From Candidatus Gottesmanbacteria bacterium RIFCSPHIGHO2_01_FULL_46_14 (GTDB taxonomy: Bacteria; Patescibacteriota; Microgenomatia; UBA10105; UBA927), in contig MFJJ01000019.1 in the NCBI GenBank assembly GCA_001780895.1, forward strand, positions 1 through 42,422: a DNA stretch of 42,422 nt. The letters run 5' to 3'. Below the pieces are notes generated by a model. It saw only the letters and a program-made list of their open reading frames with translations. It was not told where the DNA came from and did not search any database. A program made the translations under genes and the position numbers. Positions within the stretch are counted from its first letter, which is position 1, and the number at the start of each line of letters is the position of its first letter. Positions 20,896-27,949 of the stretch are shown here, piece after piece.

Positions 20896-21528
20896 ATGAA
20901 GAAACACGTTCCGTTTGTTTCCAATACTTCCGATGATATGCATTGTGTACCGGCAGTGTTTCGAATGGTGCATAAATACTTTCTAAAAAAGGATATCAGT
21001 TGGAAAGAAATTGACAAGATCTTGAAAGTCGTGTCGGGAAAAGGAACGTGGACATTTCCGGGCCTCACCGGATTTGCCAAAAAGGGAATTTCCATTATCC
21101 AGATCGAGCAGGTCGATTACGAGAATATGTATCGCCAAGAACCTGAGTATTTGCACAAAGTCGTAGGCGAAAAAAATGCCCAGTATTATCTTACAAAAAG
21201 TAATATTGCCTCAGTCATTCCCTTTGTTCCGGATTTTCTCAAACACGTCCATCACGAGACGAGACGGGGGACAGTTGAGGAGATTATTGATTTTTTAAAA
21301 GAAGGGGGACTCGTTGGTGTCGAAGTAAACTCGGCGACACTCAACAATAATCCAGGATTTAACCTGCACTATATTTTGCTTTACGACTTTGATGAGAAAT
21401 ATATCACGTTTCATGATCCTGGGTTGCCCCCGATTGAGGGGAGAAGAATTACTATCGAAGACTTGAGAAAATGTTACGATTATCCTGGTGCAAATGGTGG
21501 AATAACGGTATTTAAGAATAATACATGA
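20896..21528 (+). CDS. C39-like papain-fold peptidase
   Basis: 210 residues. The proposed catalytic Cys is in DDMHCVPAVFRMVHKYF (about residue 17); the His is in NPGFNLHYILLYDFDEKYITFHDPG (about 158), with the following Asp/Asn position in FHDP. This is the peptidase C39-like 2 / papain-fold pattern also used by amide-forming and proteolytic enzymes. There is no signal peptide and no ABC transporter domain, so it is not a bacteriocin exporter peptidase. The central part (RRGTVEEIIDFLKEGGLVGVEV) matches family members that act on small ligands or peptides. Substrate unknown. It overlaps the DUF952 gene by 4 bases. Confidence 0.8.
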   Translation: MKKHVPFVSNTSDDMHCVPAVFRMVHKYFLKKDISWKEIDKILKVVSGKGTWTFPGLTGFAKKGISIIQIEQVDYENMYRQEPEYLHKVVGEKNAQYYLTKSNIASVIPFVPDFLKHVHHETRRGTVEEIIDFLKEGGLVGVEVNSATLNNNPGFNLHYILLYDFDEKYITFHDPGLPPIEGRRITIEDLRKCYDYPGANGGITVFKNNT

Positions 21529-21878
21529 AAGTTTTTCATTTAGTGAGGAAGGACGACTGGGAGAAAAGGAAAGATTTAGAGTATTACGCCCCGCCCTCAT
21601 TAGAGCGAGAAGGATTCATTCATTGTTCAACTGTAGGTCAGGTATTAGCCACAGCAAGCAGACGATTTAGTGGAGTCACAGATTTATTAATTCTTATCGT
21701 TAATTCAGATAAAGTTCCAACAGAGATTGTCTATGAAGATCTTCGTGGAACTGGCGAAAAACATCCACATATTTATGGTCCGTTGTCTCGAGAAGCAATC
21801 GAAAAGGTAATCGCATTTCTGTGTGATAAGGATGGAGAGTTTACCTCGCTGCCTATAGAATTGGATAAATATGATTGA
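21525..21878 (+). CDS. DUF952 family protein
   Basis: 117 residues. It follows the DUF952 pattern: FHLVRKDDWEKRKDLEYYAPPSLEREGFIHCSTVGQV, with the conserved GFIHCS element, then LLILIVNSDKVPTEIVYEDL and the late HPHIYGPL. DUF952 has an ADP-ribosyltransferase-like fold, and the GFIH(C/L)S motif lines the pocket; no enzymatic activity is firmly assigned. ATGA-type overlaps on both sides (4 bases upstream, 8 downstream) tie it to the C39-like and aldo-keto-reductase-like genes. Confidence 0.88.
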   Translation: MKVFHLVRKDDWEKRKDLEYYAPPSLEREGFIHCSTVGQVLATASRRFSGVTDLLILIVNSDKVPTEIVYEDLRGTGEKHPHIYGPLSREAIEKVIAFLCDKDGEFTSLPIELDKYD

Positions 21879-22797
21879 CAAATCTCAATTATCTAAAATC
21901 GGTATCGGAATGTGGGGGATTGGAGGATTAGATAAAAGAAATCCCGACAATAATGACGAAGGTCAGGTAGAAGCCATTGCATACGCGTTTTCCAAAGGCC
22001 TTAATTTCTTTGAAACGGTACTTTGGTACGCAGAAGGTTGGGCTGCCAAGCTCGCAGCACAGGCGCTGAAGAAATCAGGAAAAAAACGTGACGAGATTTT
22101 CATATCGCAAGGGATTTATCAATATAAGCTTGCAGATCTTGCGGGAGCAGAAAAAGAAGTAGAGGACTTTGAAGAAATTTTTCAAACTGAGTATGTTGAT
22201 ACGATGTTATTTCCCCTAGGGGCCTATCAAAAATTCGGGCAGCGAGAGAGCATTGAGTTTTTTCATAAAATGCTAGATCTGAAAAAAACGAGATCTGTAA
22301 GCGTTACAAATGCTAATCTCCCTTTGCTAAAAACCCTGCATAAGGAATTTGGAGATAAACTGTTTTCTCATGAGCTCACGTATAGTTTTGAAATTCGAGA
22401 AAATGATAACTTGGGTATAATAGGATTTGCCAATGGGCATGGGATGCTTAATGTTGTCTTTCAACCTCTCCGAAGGAATCGTACCGCGGTACATAATTGG
22501 AGTCTGTTGACCGAGTTGGCAGCAAAATATCACAAAACGCAAAATCAAATCATAATCAATTGGATCGTATCAAGGGGATTTTTACCGCTCAATAAATCAG
22601 AAAATACCAAACACATCGACGAGAATCTCGCGGCACTGGAATTTGTTATGGATAAAAATGATTTGAATCATTTAACCTCGTTTCGTGTACCAGGCTATAG
22701 ATCTCCGAAGATTGACTGGAACGGATCAGGCGATGGTGTCCCCGTCTTCATGCTTCCGAACGTATTTGACGATGAATACAAAAAACAAATTCTATGA
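21871..22797 (+). CDS. Aldo-keto reductase-fold protein with degenerate active site
   Basis: 308 residues with AKR barrel landmarks: KIGIGMWGIGG (about 10-20), GLNFFETVLWYAEG (about 48-61), DEIFISQGI (about 87), VDTMLFPLGAYQ (about 110), SVSVTNANL, and a C-terminal NQIIINWIVSRGFLPLNKSEN. The catalytic Asp-Tyr-Lys-His tetrad is largely lost: Asp is Glu in FFETV, Lys is replaced in ISQG, His is replaced in MLFPLG, while a Tyr remains. NADPH-dependent reduction is therefore doubtful; a binding or altered role is possible. It contains one copy of the AAATGATTNNAATCATTT palindrome. It overlaps the next gene by 4 bases. Confidence 0.82.
   Translation: MIDKSQLSKIGIGMWGIGGLDKRNPDNNDEGQVEAIAYAFSKGLNFFETVLWYAEGWAAKLAAQALKKSGKKRDEIFISQGIYQYKLADLAGAEKEVEDFEEIFQTEYVDTMLFPLGAYQKFGQRESIEFFHKMLDLKKTRSVSVTNANLPLLKTLHKEFGDKLFSHELTYSFEIRENDNLGIIGFANGHGMLNVVFQPLRRNRTAVHNWSLLTELAAKYHKTQNQIIINWIVSRGFLPLNKSENTKHIDENLAALEFVMDKNDLNHLTSFRVPGYRSPKIDWNGSGDGVPVFMLPNVFDDEYKKQIL
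22656..22673. repeat. Palindrome AAATGATTTGAATCATTT (copy 1)
   Basis: An 18-base dyad inside the AKR-like gene, encoding part of KNDLNHLT. The same core occurs at 32652-32669, 33414-33431 and 33804-33821. Confidence 0.7.
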
Positions 22798-23177
22798 ATA
22801 GACTACGGTGGCAGGGAGTAATAATCAAAGAGAGCTTAAATAATCAGTCGGTCTTTGGTGAGGTAAAAATCGTTGGGACAAAAGAGGCACAATTGGAAAG
22901 CGAGGGAGAGCGTGGGATGTTTCATTTTTTGAGTGTTGAGGTTGAAGATAATAAACTCGAAAATGTTTTGGAGAAGCTAAAGAAAAGCCTCAGGCCGAGT
23001 TGGTATGTACACTTAGTAAAAGGCAATGTTTTGCATGTCGCCTTTTTAGGTAAAGTAATGACGGCCCACACAGACAATGCTAGTGAGTTTGAGAGTATAC
23101 GAATTCATGCTCTATCAAAGGGCATACACGCCGATCAGTTGCCTCTTGAGCATCTTCTTGCCCATCCGTTTGACTGA
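22794..23177 (+). CDS. Conserved hypothetical protein, 127 aa
   Basis: 127 residues, soluble. It opens RWQGVIIKES and contains a segment resembling a ligand-binding ferredoxin-like half: MFHFLSVEVEDNKLENVLEKLKKSLRPSWYVHLVKGNVLHVAFLGKV. It ends in a short helix (IRIHALSKGIHADQLPLEHLL). Proteins with the WYVHLV..NVL.VAF.GKV pattern occur as stand-alone hypotheticals in many bacteria, but I know no function. It is the last gene of the close run 20125-23177, overlapping the AKR-like gene by 4 bases. Confidence 0.7.
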   Translation: MNRLRWQGVIIKESLNNQSVFGEVKIVGTKEAQLESEGERGMFHFLSVEVEDNKLENVLEKLKKSLRPSWYVHLVKGNVLHVAFLGKVMTAHTDNASEFESIRIHALSKGIHADQLPLEHLLAHPFD

Positions 23178-23223
23178 GAGTCGTGAAATAACGCAAATTG
23201 ACAATCTCTCTCATGAAGAGTTT

Positions 23224-23252
23224 TTGACATTAGAAGTTTTTCTAAGTAAGAT
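23224..23252 (+). promoter_or_regulatory. Promoter of the PIN module (TTGACA-N17-TAAGAT) with dyad
   Basis: TTGACA at 23224-23229 and TAAGAT at 23247-23252. The spacer contains the inverted repeat TTAGAAGTTTTTCTAA (23230-23245, 6-bp arms), placed like an autoregulatory operator. Confidence 0.6.
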
Positions 23253-23262
23253 AATAGTGGTG

Positions 23263-23433
23263 ATGCATATGTCTTTACCTAAAGCAAAAAAGAAAAAATT
23301 AATCAAAGAGAAGGAATTCGTTAAAATTGCTCAGAAAGTGAAAAAAAGCTTAGAACAAGAAGCAAAATATCTGCTTGAAGGAAGGGTGAAGAATGGAAAT
23401 AGTGTATCCCACGCAATTTATTTCCTCCCTTAG
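23263..23433 (+). CDS. Small basic protein, probable antitoxin of the PIN toxin
   Basis: From the ATG at 23263 this encodes 56 residues: a very Lys-rich helical stretch (LPKAKKKKLIKEKEFVKIAQKVKKSLEQEAKYLLEGR) and a short tail. It overlaps the start of the PIN gene by 41 bases, the usual antitoxin-first layout. The start is chosen from the promoter 10 bases upstream. A much longer in-frame ORF from 23077 lies inside the preceding gene and carries the promoter in its coding part, so it is rejected. I recognise no DNA-binding family; the role is inferred from position. Confidence 0.5.
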   Translation: MHMSLPKAKKKKLIKEKEFVKIAQKVKKSLEQEAKYLLEGRVKNGNSVSHAIYFLP

Positions 23434-23893
23434 GGGAAAACATCTTCTACTTGATACGAACGTATTTAGAGATGCAGTTTCAAGATCGACCGATTTTAGC
23501 CGTTTCTTCAATAATCTCAAACAGAATGATATTACGTTGGTTACGGTTGACTTTGTTCGACTTGAACTCTTAAAAGGATCTGTAAATGAAACCAAATACA
23601 AAGAAAAGGAGAAACTCATTGCGGAGATTGTGGATGCGACTATACCGATGACGCCGAACATGATTGAGCTTATGTATTCCTTGATTCAGATCTACGGAAT
23701 CGATGGAACCGCACTAACTATCACGGATGTTCTGTTGGGAGCGATGCTAATGCAGTATGGGGATAATATAGCACTACTGATGAGAGATACAACAGATTTT
23801 ATTCAAAGGGTTTTTAAACTTCTTTTTGTGGTTAATGCCCCTTTTGGAAAAGGCATTTGGACCTATGGGGTATATCAATATATAAATTCTTGA
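23393..23893 (+). CDS. PIN domain RNase toxin (VapC-like)
   Basis: 166 residues. PIN landmarks: HLLLDTNVFRDAV with the first catalytic Asp (about 20), VDFVRLELLKG with the Glu (about 54), TALTITDVLLGAMLMQYG with the third acid (about 112) and LLMRDTTDF with the fourth (about 131). Metal-dependent RNase toxins of this fold cut tRNA or rRNA. It is longer than typical VapC (130 residues), with extra residues at both ends. The preceding small basic ORF overlaps it by 41 bases and is the likely partner. A strong terminator follows. Confidence 0.87.
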   Translation: MEIVYPTQFISSLRGKHLLLDTNVFRDAVSRSTDFSRFFNNLKQNDITLVTVDFVRLELLKGSVNETKYKEKEKLIAEIVDATIPMTPNMIELMYSLIQIYGIDGTALTITDVLLGAMLMQYGDNIALLMRDTTDFIQRVFKLLFVVNAPFGKGIWTYGVYQYINS

Positions 23894-23906
23894 GCATTTA
23901 GACAAT

Positions 23907-23952
23907 AATAAGCATGACTCGGGGCGAAACCCTCATCATGCTTATTTTGTTT
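23907..23952. terminator. Bidirectional terminator between the PIN gene and the RRM gene
   Basis: Perfect 11-bp arms AATAAGCATGA (23907-23917) and TCATGCTTATT (23936-23946), followed by TTGTTTTT on the plus strand. The loop holds a GGGG/CCC-containing sub-hairpin. It lies between convergent genes and can serve both. Confidence 0.8.
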
Positions 23953-23965
23953 TTGTGAATCGAAT

Positions 23966-24337
23966 TTAGTACGGTCGTCTTCCGCCTCGATCTCCACCTC
24001 TTCCACCTCGATCTCCACCTCTTCCACCTCCACCTCGATTAAATCCACCGCCTCCACCTCCGCCAAAACCTCCACGATCTTCTCGTGGTTGCATTGGTTT
24101 GGCTTCGTTCACTGCAACTGCTCGACCGTCCAATTGCTGGCCGTTCAAGGTTTGCATTGCTTTCTGAGCTTCTTCTTCAGAGCCCATTTCCACAAATCCA
24201 AAACCTTTGGATTTGCCTGTGTATTTATCGGTTATGACTGTTGCTGAGACGACTGTTCCAGTTGCTGCGAAGAAACTTCGAAGACTGTCCTCTGTCGTAT
24301 CCCATGAAAGTCCCCCGACGAATAATTTTGTTGCCAT
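23966..24337 (-). CDS. Glycine-rich RRM RNA-binding protein with RGG tail
   Basis: 123 residues. One RRM: RNP2 KLFVGGLSW (3-11) and RNP1 KGFGFVEM (about 43-50), then LDGRAVAVNEAKP. The tail is a low-complexity Gly/Arg region with RGGDRGG-type repeats ending RRPY. Bacterial and cyanobacterial Rbp proteins of this kind bind RNA, often under cold or stress. The repeated gcctcc/gatctccacc pattern at 23980-24060 is this tail, not a DNA repeat element. ATG at 24337 follows a perfect GGAGGTGA SD by 7 bases; such SDs mark a few probably abundant small proteins here. Confidence 0.95.
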   Translation of the reverse strand: MATKLFVGGLSWDTTEDSLRSFFAATGTVVSATVITDKYTGKSKGFGFVEMGSEEEAQKAMQTLNGQQLDGRAVAVNEAKPMQPREDRGGFGGGGGGGFNRGGGGRGGDRGGRGGDRGGRRPY

Positions 24338-24452
24338 TAATATCTCACCTCCGCTCCCATTTTTCACTCACCTGTTATTCGCTCTAAATAACCCTCGGGG
24401 GATTACGATTGAATAAAACAGAGAAAAGTTTAGAATGTACCAGCATATTATA

Positions 24453-25259
24453 TCAGGATTGGGACCATCTGGCAAAGATGCCGTTGGGGAGGAGTCGTCC
24501 GCCGACAGTTTCTTTGAGTGCGAGTTCTCCATGCTCTAGTTTTCCCCAATCCATTATTCCCCCGAGCATATGATGAAGAACTAGTGAAGAAAAATCAGCC
24601 GTGTAGGCGTTTATCAAGAAAAATGTTGGTTTTTGAGAAAGAATTGTTTTACATGCATCAATGAGTTTTGGGAGATCTTCTTCGACTTTCCATACTTCTC
24701 CTTTTGAACCTCTTCCAAATCGCGGAGGATCCATAATAATGGCATCATACGTGCTACCGCGTCTGCCTTCCCGGAGGACAAATTTGTATGCGTCTTCTTC
24801 TATCCAACGAATAGGAGTTGAGCGAAGATTTGATGCGGCTGCATTTTCTCGCGCCCAGGTAATCGTGCTTCTCACACTATCCACATGGGTCACATGGGCG
24901 CCGGTTGATGCTGCTGCCAGCGTAGCAGCGCCCGTATAAGCAAAGAGATTGAGAACATTGAGTGGTCTGTGTTGGCTAATCCAATCCCAATTGATCGCTT
25001 GTTCCGGAAATATGCCAACGTGCTTAAACTCAGTCGCACGCAAAATAAACGTGAGTTTTTTGTATGATATTCGAAAAGGGTTCGGAGGAAGAGGGCGGGC
25101 AATACTCCACTGGTCAGGTGCTCGTTTTTGCCACAATGCGCGCGGATCGCTTCGAGCGATCGTATTGGGGCCAAACCGTTCGAGTTTCTCTCCTTGCCCA
25201 CTGTCGATGAGTTCGTAGTCTTTCCAGTCAGTTGGATATTCAATAGAGATTGATAGCAT
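24453..25259 (-). CDS. Class I SAM-dependent rRNA methyltransferase (RlmI/RlmK-like)
   Basis: 268 residues. NVLNLFAYTGAATLAAASTGAHVTHVDSVRSTITWARENA is the SAM-binding motif I region (about 99-138), and AIIMDPPRFGRG (about 176-187) is the catalytic DPP(R/K)F motif of the RlmI/YccW-type m5C rRNA methyltransferases (PF10672). The N-terminal PUA domain of RlmI is missing or reduced; the protein begins with a short beta-rich region (KDYELIDSGQGEKLERFGP). Base and site modified are not certain. The ATG at 25259 lies 6 bases after a TACAAT box, so the message would be leaderless. Confidence 0.88.
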   Translation of the reverse strand: MLSISIEYPTDWKDYELIDSGQGEKLERFGPNTIARSDPRALWQKRAPDQWSIARPLPPNPFRISYKKLTFILRATEFKHVGIFPEQAINWDWISQHRPLNVLNLFAYTGAATLAAASTGAHVTHVDSVRSTITWARENAAASNLRSTPIRWIEEDAYKFVLREGRRGSTYDAIIMDPPRFGRGSKGEVWKVEEDLPKLIDACKTILSQKPTFFLINAYTADFSSLVLHHMLGGIMDWGKLEHGELALKETVGGRLLPNGIFARWSQS

Positions 25260-25261
25260 GC

Positions 25262-25271
25262 TAAGATTGTA
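25262..25271. promoter_or_regulatory. Overlapping divergent -10 boxes (25262-25267 plus, 25266-25271 minus)
   Basis: TAAGAT on the plus strand lies 6 bases before the ATG at 25274. TACAAT on the minus strand lies 6 bases before the ATG at 25259. The two start codons are only 14 bases apart, so both messages must begin essentially at their ATG. Confidence 0.55.
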
Positions 25272-25273
25272 TC

Positions 25274-25474
25274 ATGATAAGCCAGGAAAAATTAAAAAGT
25301 CTCAAAGACAAACTGGCTCAGTATGAATCAAAACTTGCGTTTAAAATGAAGCGGTATCGCGGAGTTATTCACGAGAGCGCGGCAAGTGAGATGAAGCATC
25401 AGGAGGTTATGGTGCTCAAAGCAATGGTAGCTGATTTACAAAAAGAAATTCACATGCTTGAAAATCAACCATGA
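25274..25474 (+). CDS. Small coiled-coil protein, hypothetical (66 aa)
   Basis: 66 charged residues with heptad-like spacing of Leu/Met/Val (EKLKSLKDKLAQYESKL...VMVLKAMVADLQKEIHMLEN), predicted as two helices forming a coiled coil. There is no signal or membrane segment. It overlaps the glycosyltransferase gene by 4 bases (ATGA), so it probably lies in one operon with it; a link to that membrane enzyme is only a guess. No family recognised. Confidence 0.72.
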   Translation: MISQEKLKSLKDKLAQYESKLAFKMKRYRGVIHESAASEMKHQEVMVLKAMVADLQKEIHMLENQP

Positions 25475-26778
25475 CACGGTGGCAGAAATTATTAGTATTT
25501 GCGGTTATAGTATTAGGTACAGTTCTACGGCTTCATACCTACGATGTCTACCCCCAGCGGGGAGCCACCAGTGATGAATATACCTATTCATTTTTAGGTC
25601 AAAGCCTACTCACAGGCGGCGTTCCCATATCTTGGTCGTATTTCGGTGGATACAAAAACCATCGGGATCTCACGATCAACAAGCTCTATTTTCCGATCGT
25701 CTGGCCGTATTTTGATCATCCGCCTTTGAGTGGCATTCTTGTTGCCGCTTGGGCGATAGTAAATGGAGAAACGACATTTGAGCAAATTTCGCTTTCCACC
25801 ATTCGGTTAGTTCCGATACTGTTCACTTTTATTTCATCAGTACTTTTATTTTTCTTACTTTATCGACAATATGGTTTTGCCATCGCGCTACCCGCGCTTA
25901 TTATTTACTCGACGTCGACGATCATGGTCGTCAGCAGTAGGGTAGTCATGGCGGAAAATTTATTAACTCCTCTCCTTCTCGGTGCACTCGTGTACTACGA
26001 ACGCGTGCGGAAAAAAATTTCGTTACGTTCGGCAATTATTCTCGGCATTATTTCAAGTTTGGCTGTATGGACCAAAGAGCTGGGAATTGTCGTCGCTATG
26101 TCCGTTGTGGCGCTATTTATCTACGATAAACAGAAACTATTTCATAGTATTGTGGTTGTTGCGATTGTAGCTGCGGCGATACTTGGCTACGTCGTCTATG
26201 GATTTGCCTACGATAAAGAGGTGTTTTTGACAATTGTTGCAACGCAAGCCAGCCGCATGGTTGGTCCGGAGACCTTGCTCATGCTCGCGTCACGTCCTGT
26301 GCTCATCAATAAGGTTTTTTATGATGGGTGGTACCCGTTCGGGCTCGTTGGTGTCTTTGCGTGTTTTGTTGACTGGAAAAAGCATTTCCGGATGCTCCTG
26401 CCGTTTTTTATCTACTTTGTTCTTCTCGTGGGGTCGCTCACGCGGGAAGGAGACATGGGGTGGTATATGATTGTTGCCTATCCGTTCCTCGCGGCAGCGA
26501 GCGCCATTGTGCTTGGCGATTGGTGGAAAAAGCCCAACGCAATGATACTCGTGGCTGTTTTGATCATCGGATTATCATTTTTTTACTATCTTATTGAATT
26601 GCCGTTTGGTAGTACGTTGGCCAGATTCAGGTTATTCTTAGGAGTATCGTTTATACCGTATATCTTAGCGTCCATGCTCCATAGGGAGCGAGCCGTCGTT
26701 GGTATTCAACGAGTGACAATGGGCACACTTCTGTTTCTCACCGCACTACAGACCTATTTTTATATACATCCTGCTTGA
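25471..26778 (+). CDS. Integral membrane glycosyltransferase, GT39/ArnT-like
   Basis: 435 residues with about ten to eleven hydrophobic segments. The first extracytoplasmic loop carries the acidic pair GATSDEYTYSFLGQSLL (about 31-47), the place of the catalytic Asp-Glu in dolichyl/undecaprenyl-phosphate mannosyl- and arabinosyl-transferases (PMT_2 family). A later FDHPPLSGILVAAW motif also matches. Such enzymes move a sugar from a polyprenyl-phosphate donor to a protein or lipid on the outer face of the membrane. The sugar and acceptor are unknown. Coupled to the preceding coiled-coil ORF by a 4-base overlap. Confidence 0.88.
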   Translation: MTRWQKLLVFAVIVLGTVLRLHTYDVYPQRGATSDEYTYSFLGQSLLTGGVPISWSYFGGYKNHRDLTINKLYFPIVWPYFDHPPLSGILVAAWAIVNGETTFEQISLSTIRLVPILFTFISSVLLFFLLYRQYGFAIALPALIIYSTSTIMVVSSRVVMAENLLTPLLLGALVYYERVRKKISLRSAIILGIISSLAVWTKELGIVVAMSVVALFIYDKQKLFHSIVVVAIVAAAILGYVVYGFAYDKEVFLTIVATQASRMVGPETLLMLASRPVLINKVFYDGWYPFGLVGVFACFVDWKKHFRMLLPFFIYFVLLVGSLTREGDMGWYMIVAYPFLAAASAIVLGDWWKKPNAMILVAVLIIGLSFFYYLIELPFGSTLARFRLFLGVSFIPYILASMLHRERAVVGIQRVTMGTLLFLTALQTYFYIHPA

Positions 26779-26803
26779 CAGCAGGGCAATATTTCCGTAC
26801 GCT
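26775..26803 (+). promoter_or_regulatory. Promoter of the DUF378 gene (TTGACA-N17-TACGCT)
   Basis: TTGACA at 26775-26780, overlapping the glycosyltransferase stop, and TACGCT at 26798-26803 with a 17-base spacer. The leader of about 77 bases, with an AAAGGAGGTGA SD, contrasts with the leaderless genes nearby. Confidence 0.7.
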
Positions 26804-26886
26804 TGATGATAGAGAGTTATTATGATCCTGCCCAACGATCAGACTTCGAAAAACACCTCAAGATATTTCAAAGGAGGTGATAGTAC

Positions 26887-27090
26887 ATGAAGTCGAAAGA
26901 ATTAAGTAGTGTCGCTTACGCGCTCGTGACGTTAGGTGCACTTAACTGGGGATTGGTCGGAGCGTTTCGATTGGATCTCGTTCAAACAATATTGGGTACA
27001 AGCCCGGCGTTGGTACAACTCGTCTACATATTGGTTGGACTTTCCGGACTTTTTAGCTTGTATAGCATGACTGCCAAGGGCAAGAAATAA
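26887..27090 (+). CDS. DUF378 family small membrane protein
   Basis: 67 residues with two transmembrane helices. The DUF378 (YuzA) pattern is complete: VAYALVTLGALNWGLVGAFRLDLVQTILG, then LVQLVYILVGLSGLFSLY. The ALNWGLVG motif is the family marker. Function unknown. The start is set by AAAGGAGGTGA 8 bases upstream. An intrinsic terminator follows 33 bases after the stop, so it is monocistronic. Confidence 0.93.
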   Translation: MKSKELSSVAYALVTLGALNWGLVGAFRLDLVQTILGTSPALVQLVYILVGLSGLFSLYSMTAKGKK

Positions 27091-27122
27091 GAGTGTAACA
27101 ATAGGAAAACGATCGTTTTTAT

Positions 27123-27152
27123 CCCCGTCCCGACCCTTCGGGACGGGGTTTT
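27123..27152 (+). terminator. Rho-independent terminator after the DUF378 gene
   Basis: A 9-bp GC-rich stem CCCCGTCCC (27123-27131) / GGGACGGGG (27140-27148), followed by TTTT. The next promoter -10 begins 3 bases later. Confidence 0.85.
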
Positions 27153-27154
27153 GG

Positions 27155-27160
27155 TACAAT
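27155..27160 (+). promoter_or_regulatory. -10 box of the SUF operon
   Basis: TACAAT, six bases before the GTG at 27167. A leaderless GTG start would fit. The -35 would fall in the preceding terminator hairpin and is not recognisable. Confidence 0.5.
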
Positions 27161-27166
27161 ACGGCA

Positions 27167-27949
27167 GTGAAACGCATGTTATTGGTTTTTGCCCATCCGG
27201 ACGACGAGTTATTTGCCTGTGGTGGTACGATTGCCAAGTATGCCAGAAACGGTTGGGAAATCGACTTGATCTGCGCTACGCGACAAAAAGAGCTGGAAAG
27301 CGCGGCAAAACTCCTGGGAATACGCACCATTCATTTTCTGAATTATAAAGACGGGACGCTTAAAGAGGATCGGCCGGGAGATCTCGAGGACACATTGGAT
27401 AAATACCTGCGAACTCTCGCACCGTCAATTGTCATTACGTTTGAGCCCGGCGGGATATCAAACCACCCAGATCACATCCGTCTGACTCGCGCCGCCACGT
27501 ATGCGTTTCAAAAATATGCCAAGACGATCACGCATGTTCAAGCCATCGGAATAAGTCCGGACCGACCGCCGCGGCATCCCCGGGACGCATGGCAAATCGA
27601 ATTTGCCGAGGTGACATTTGACCAGACGACTCCGAAACTTTACTATGTGTGTATTCCCAAAAGCGTTGGAGACTATTTAATTAAAGCAAAACTCTATCCT
27701 CCGGAAATACTTGGGAAACCCTGGTCTACGACGCCCGATAAGTTCATTACGACCGTTATAGACACGCATTTGTTTCAAAAGAAAAAAGAAGCGGCACTCA
27801 ATCTTCACAAGACACAGGAAGAGGATGTAAAACGATTTCTGGCTGATCCAGGAAAAGCCCTTTTGGCCAGAGAGTTTTTCATTCTGCGCATGCAGGGGGA
27901 ACAGGAAGTATTTATGGGGAAAAGCGATCGGGTATCGGATAGATTATGA
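27167..27949 (+). CDS. PIG-L/LmbE family deacetylase
   Basis: 260 residues. The zinc-binding motif is FAHPDDELFACGGTIAKY (about 8-25, AHPDDE), and the second site is EPGGISNHPDHIRLTRAA (about 86-103, HPDH). These enzymes remove N-acetyl groups from GlcNAc-linked substrates such as GlcNAc-malate (bacillithiol route), GlcNAc-inositol or chitobiose-like molecules. No partner thiol-synthesis gene is visible, so the substrate is open. GTG 27167 fits the -10 spacing; ATG at 27176 is possible. It overlaps sufC by 4 bases, so it is the first gene of the SUF operon. Confidence 0.9.
   Translation: MKRMLLVFAHPDDELFACGGTIAKYARNGWEIDLICATRQKELESAAKLLGIRTIHFLNYKDGTLKEDRPGDLEDTLDKYLRTLAPSIVITFEPGGISNHPDHIRLTRAATYAFQKYAKTITHVQAIGISPDRPPRHPRDAWQIEFAEVTFDQTTPKLYYVCIPKSVGDYLIKAKLYPPEILGKPWSTTPDKFITTVIDTHLFQKKKEAALNLHKTQEEDVKRFLADPGKALLAREFFILRMQGEQEVFMGKSDRVSDRL

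Noticed and set aside
23077..23262. Upstream part of the 118-codon ORF before the PIN gene
   Set aside because: It lies in another frame of the preceding gene and contains the PIN-module promoter; only the part from 23263 is kept.
23980..24060. Tandem-looking gatctccacctcttccacc pattern, CRISPR- or VNTR-like
   Set aside because: It encodes the RGG/GGD tail of the RRM protein; unit length and spacing are irregular, with no spacers.
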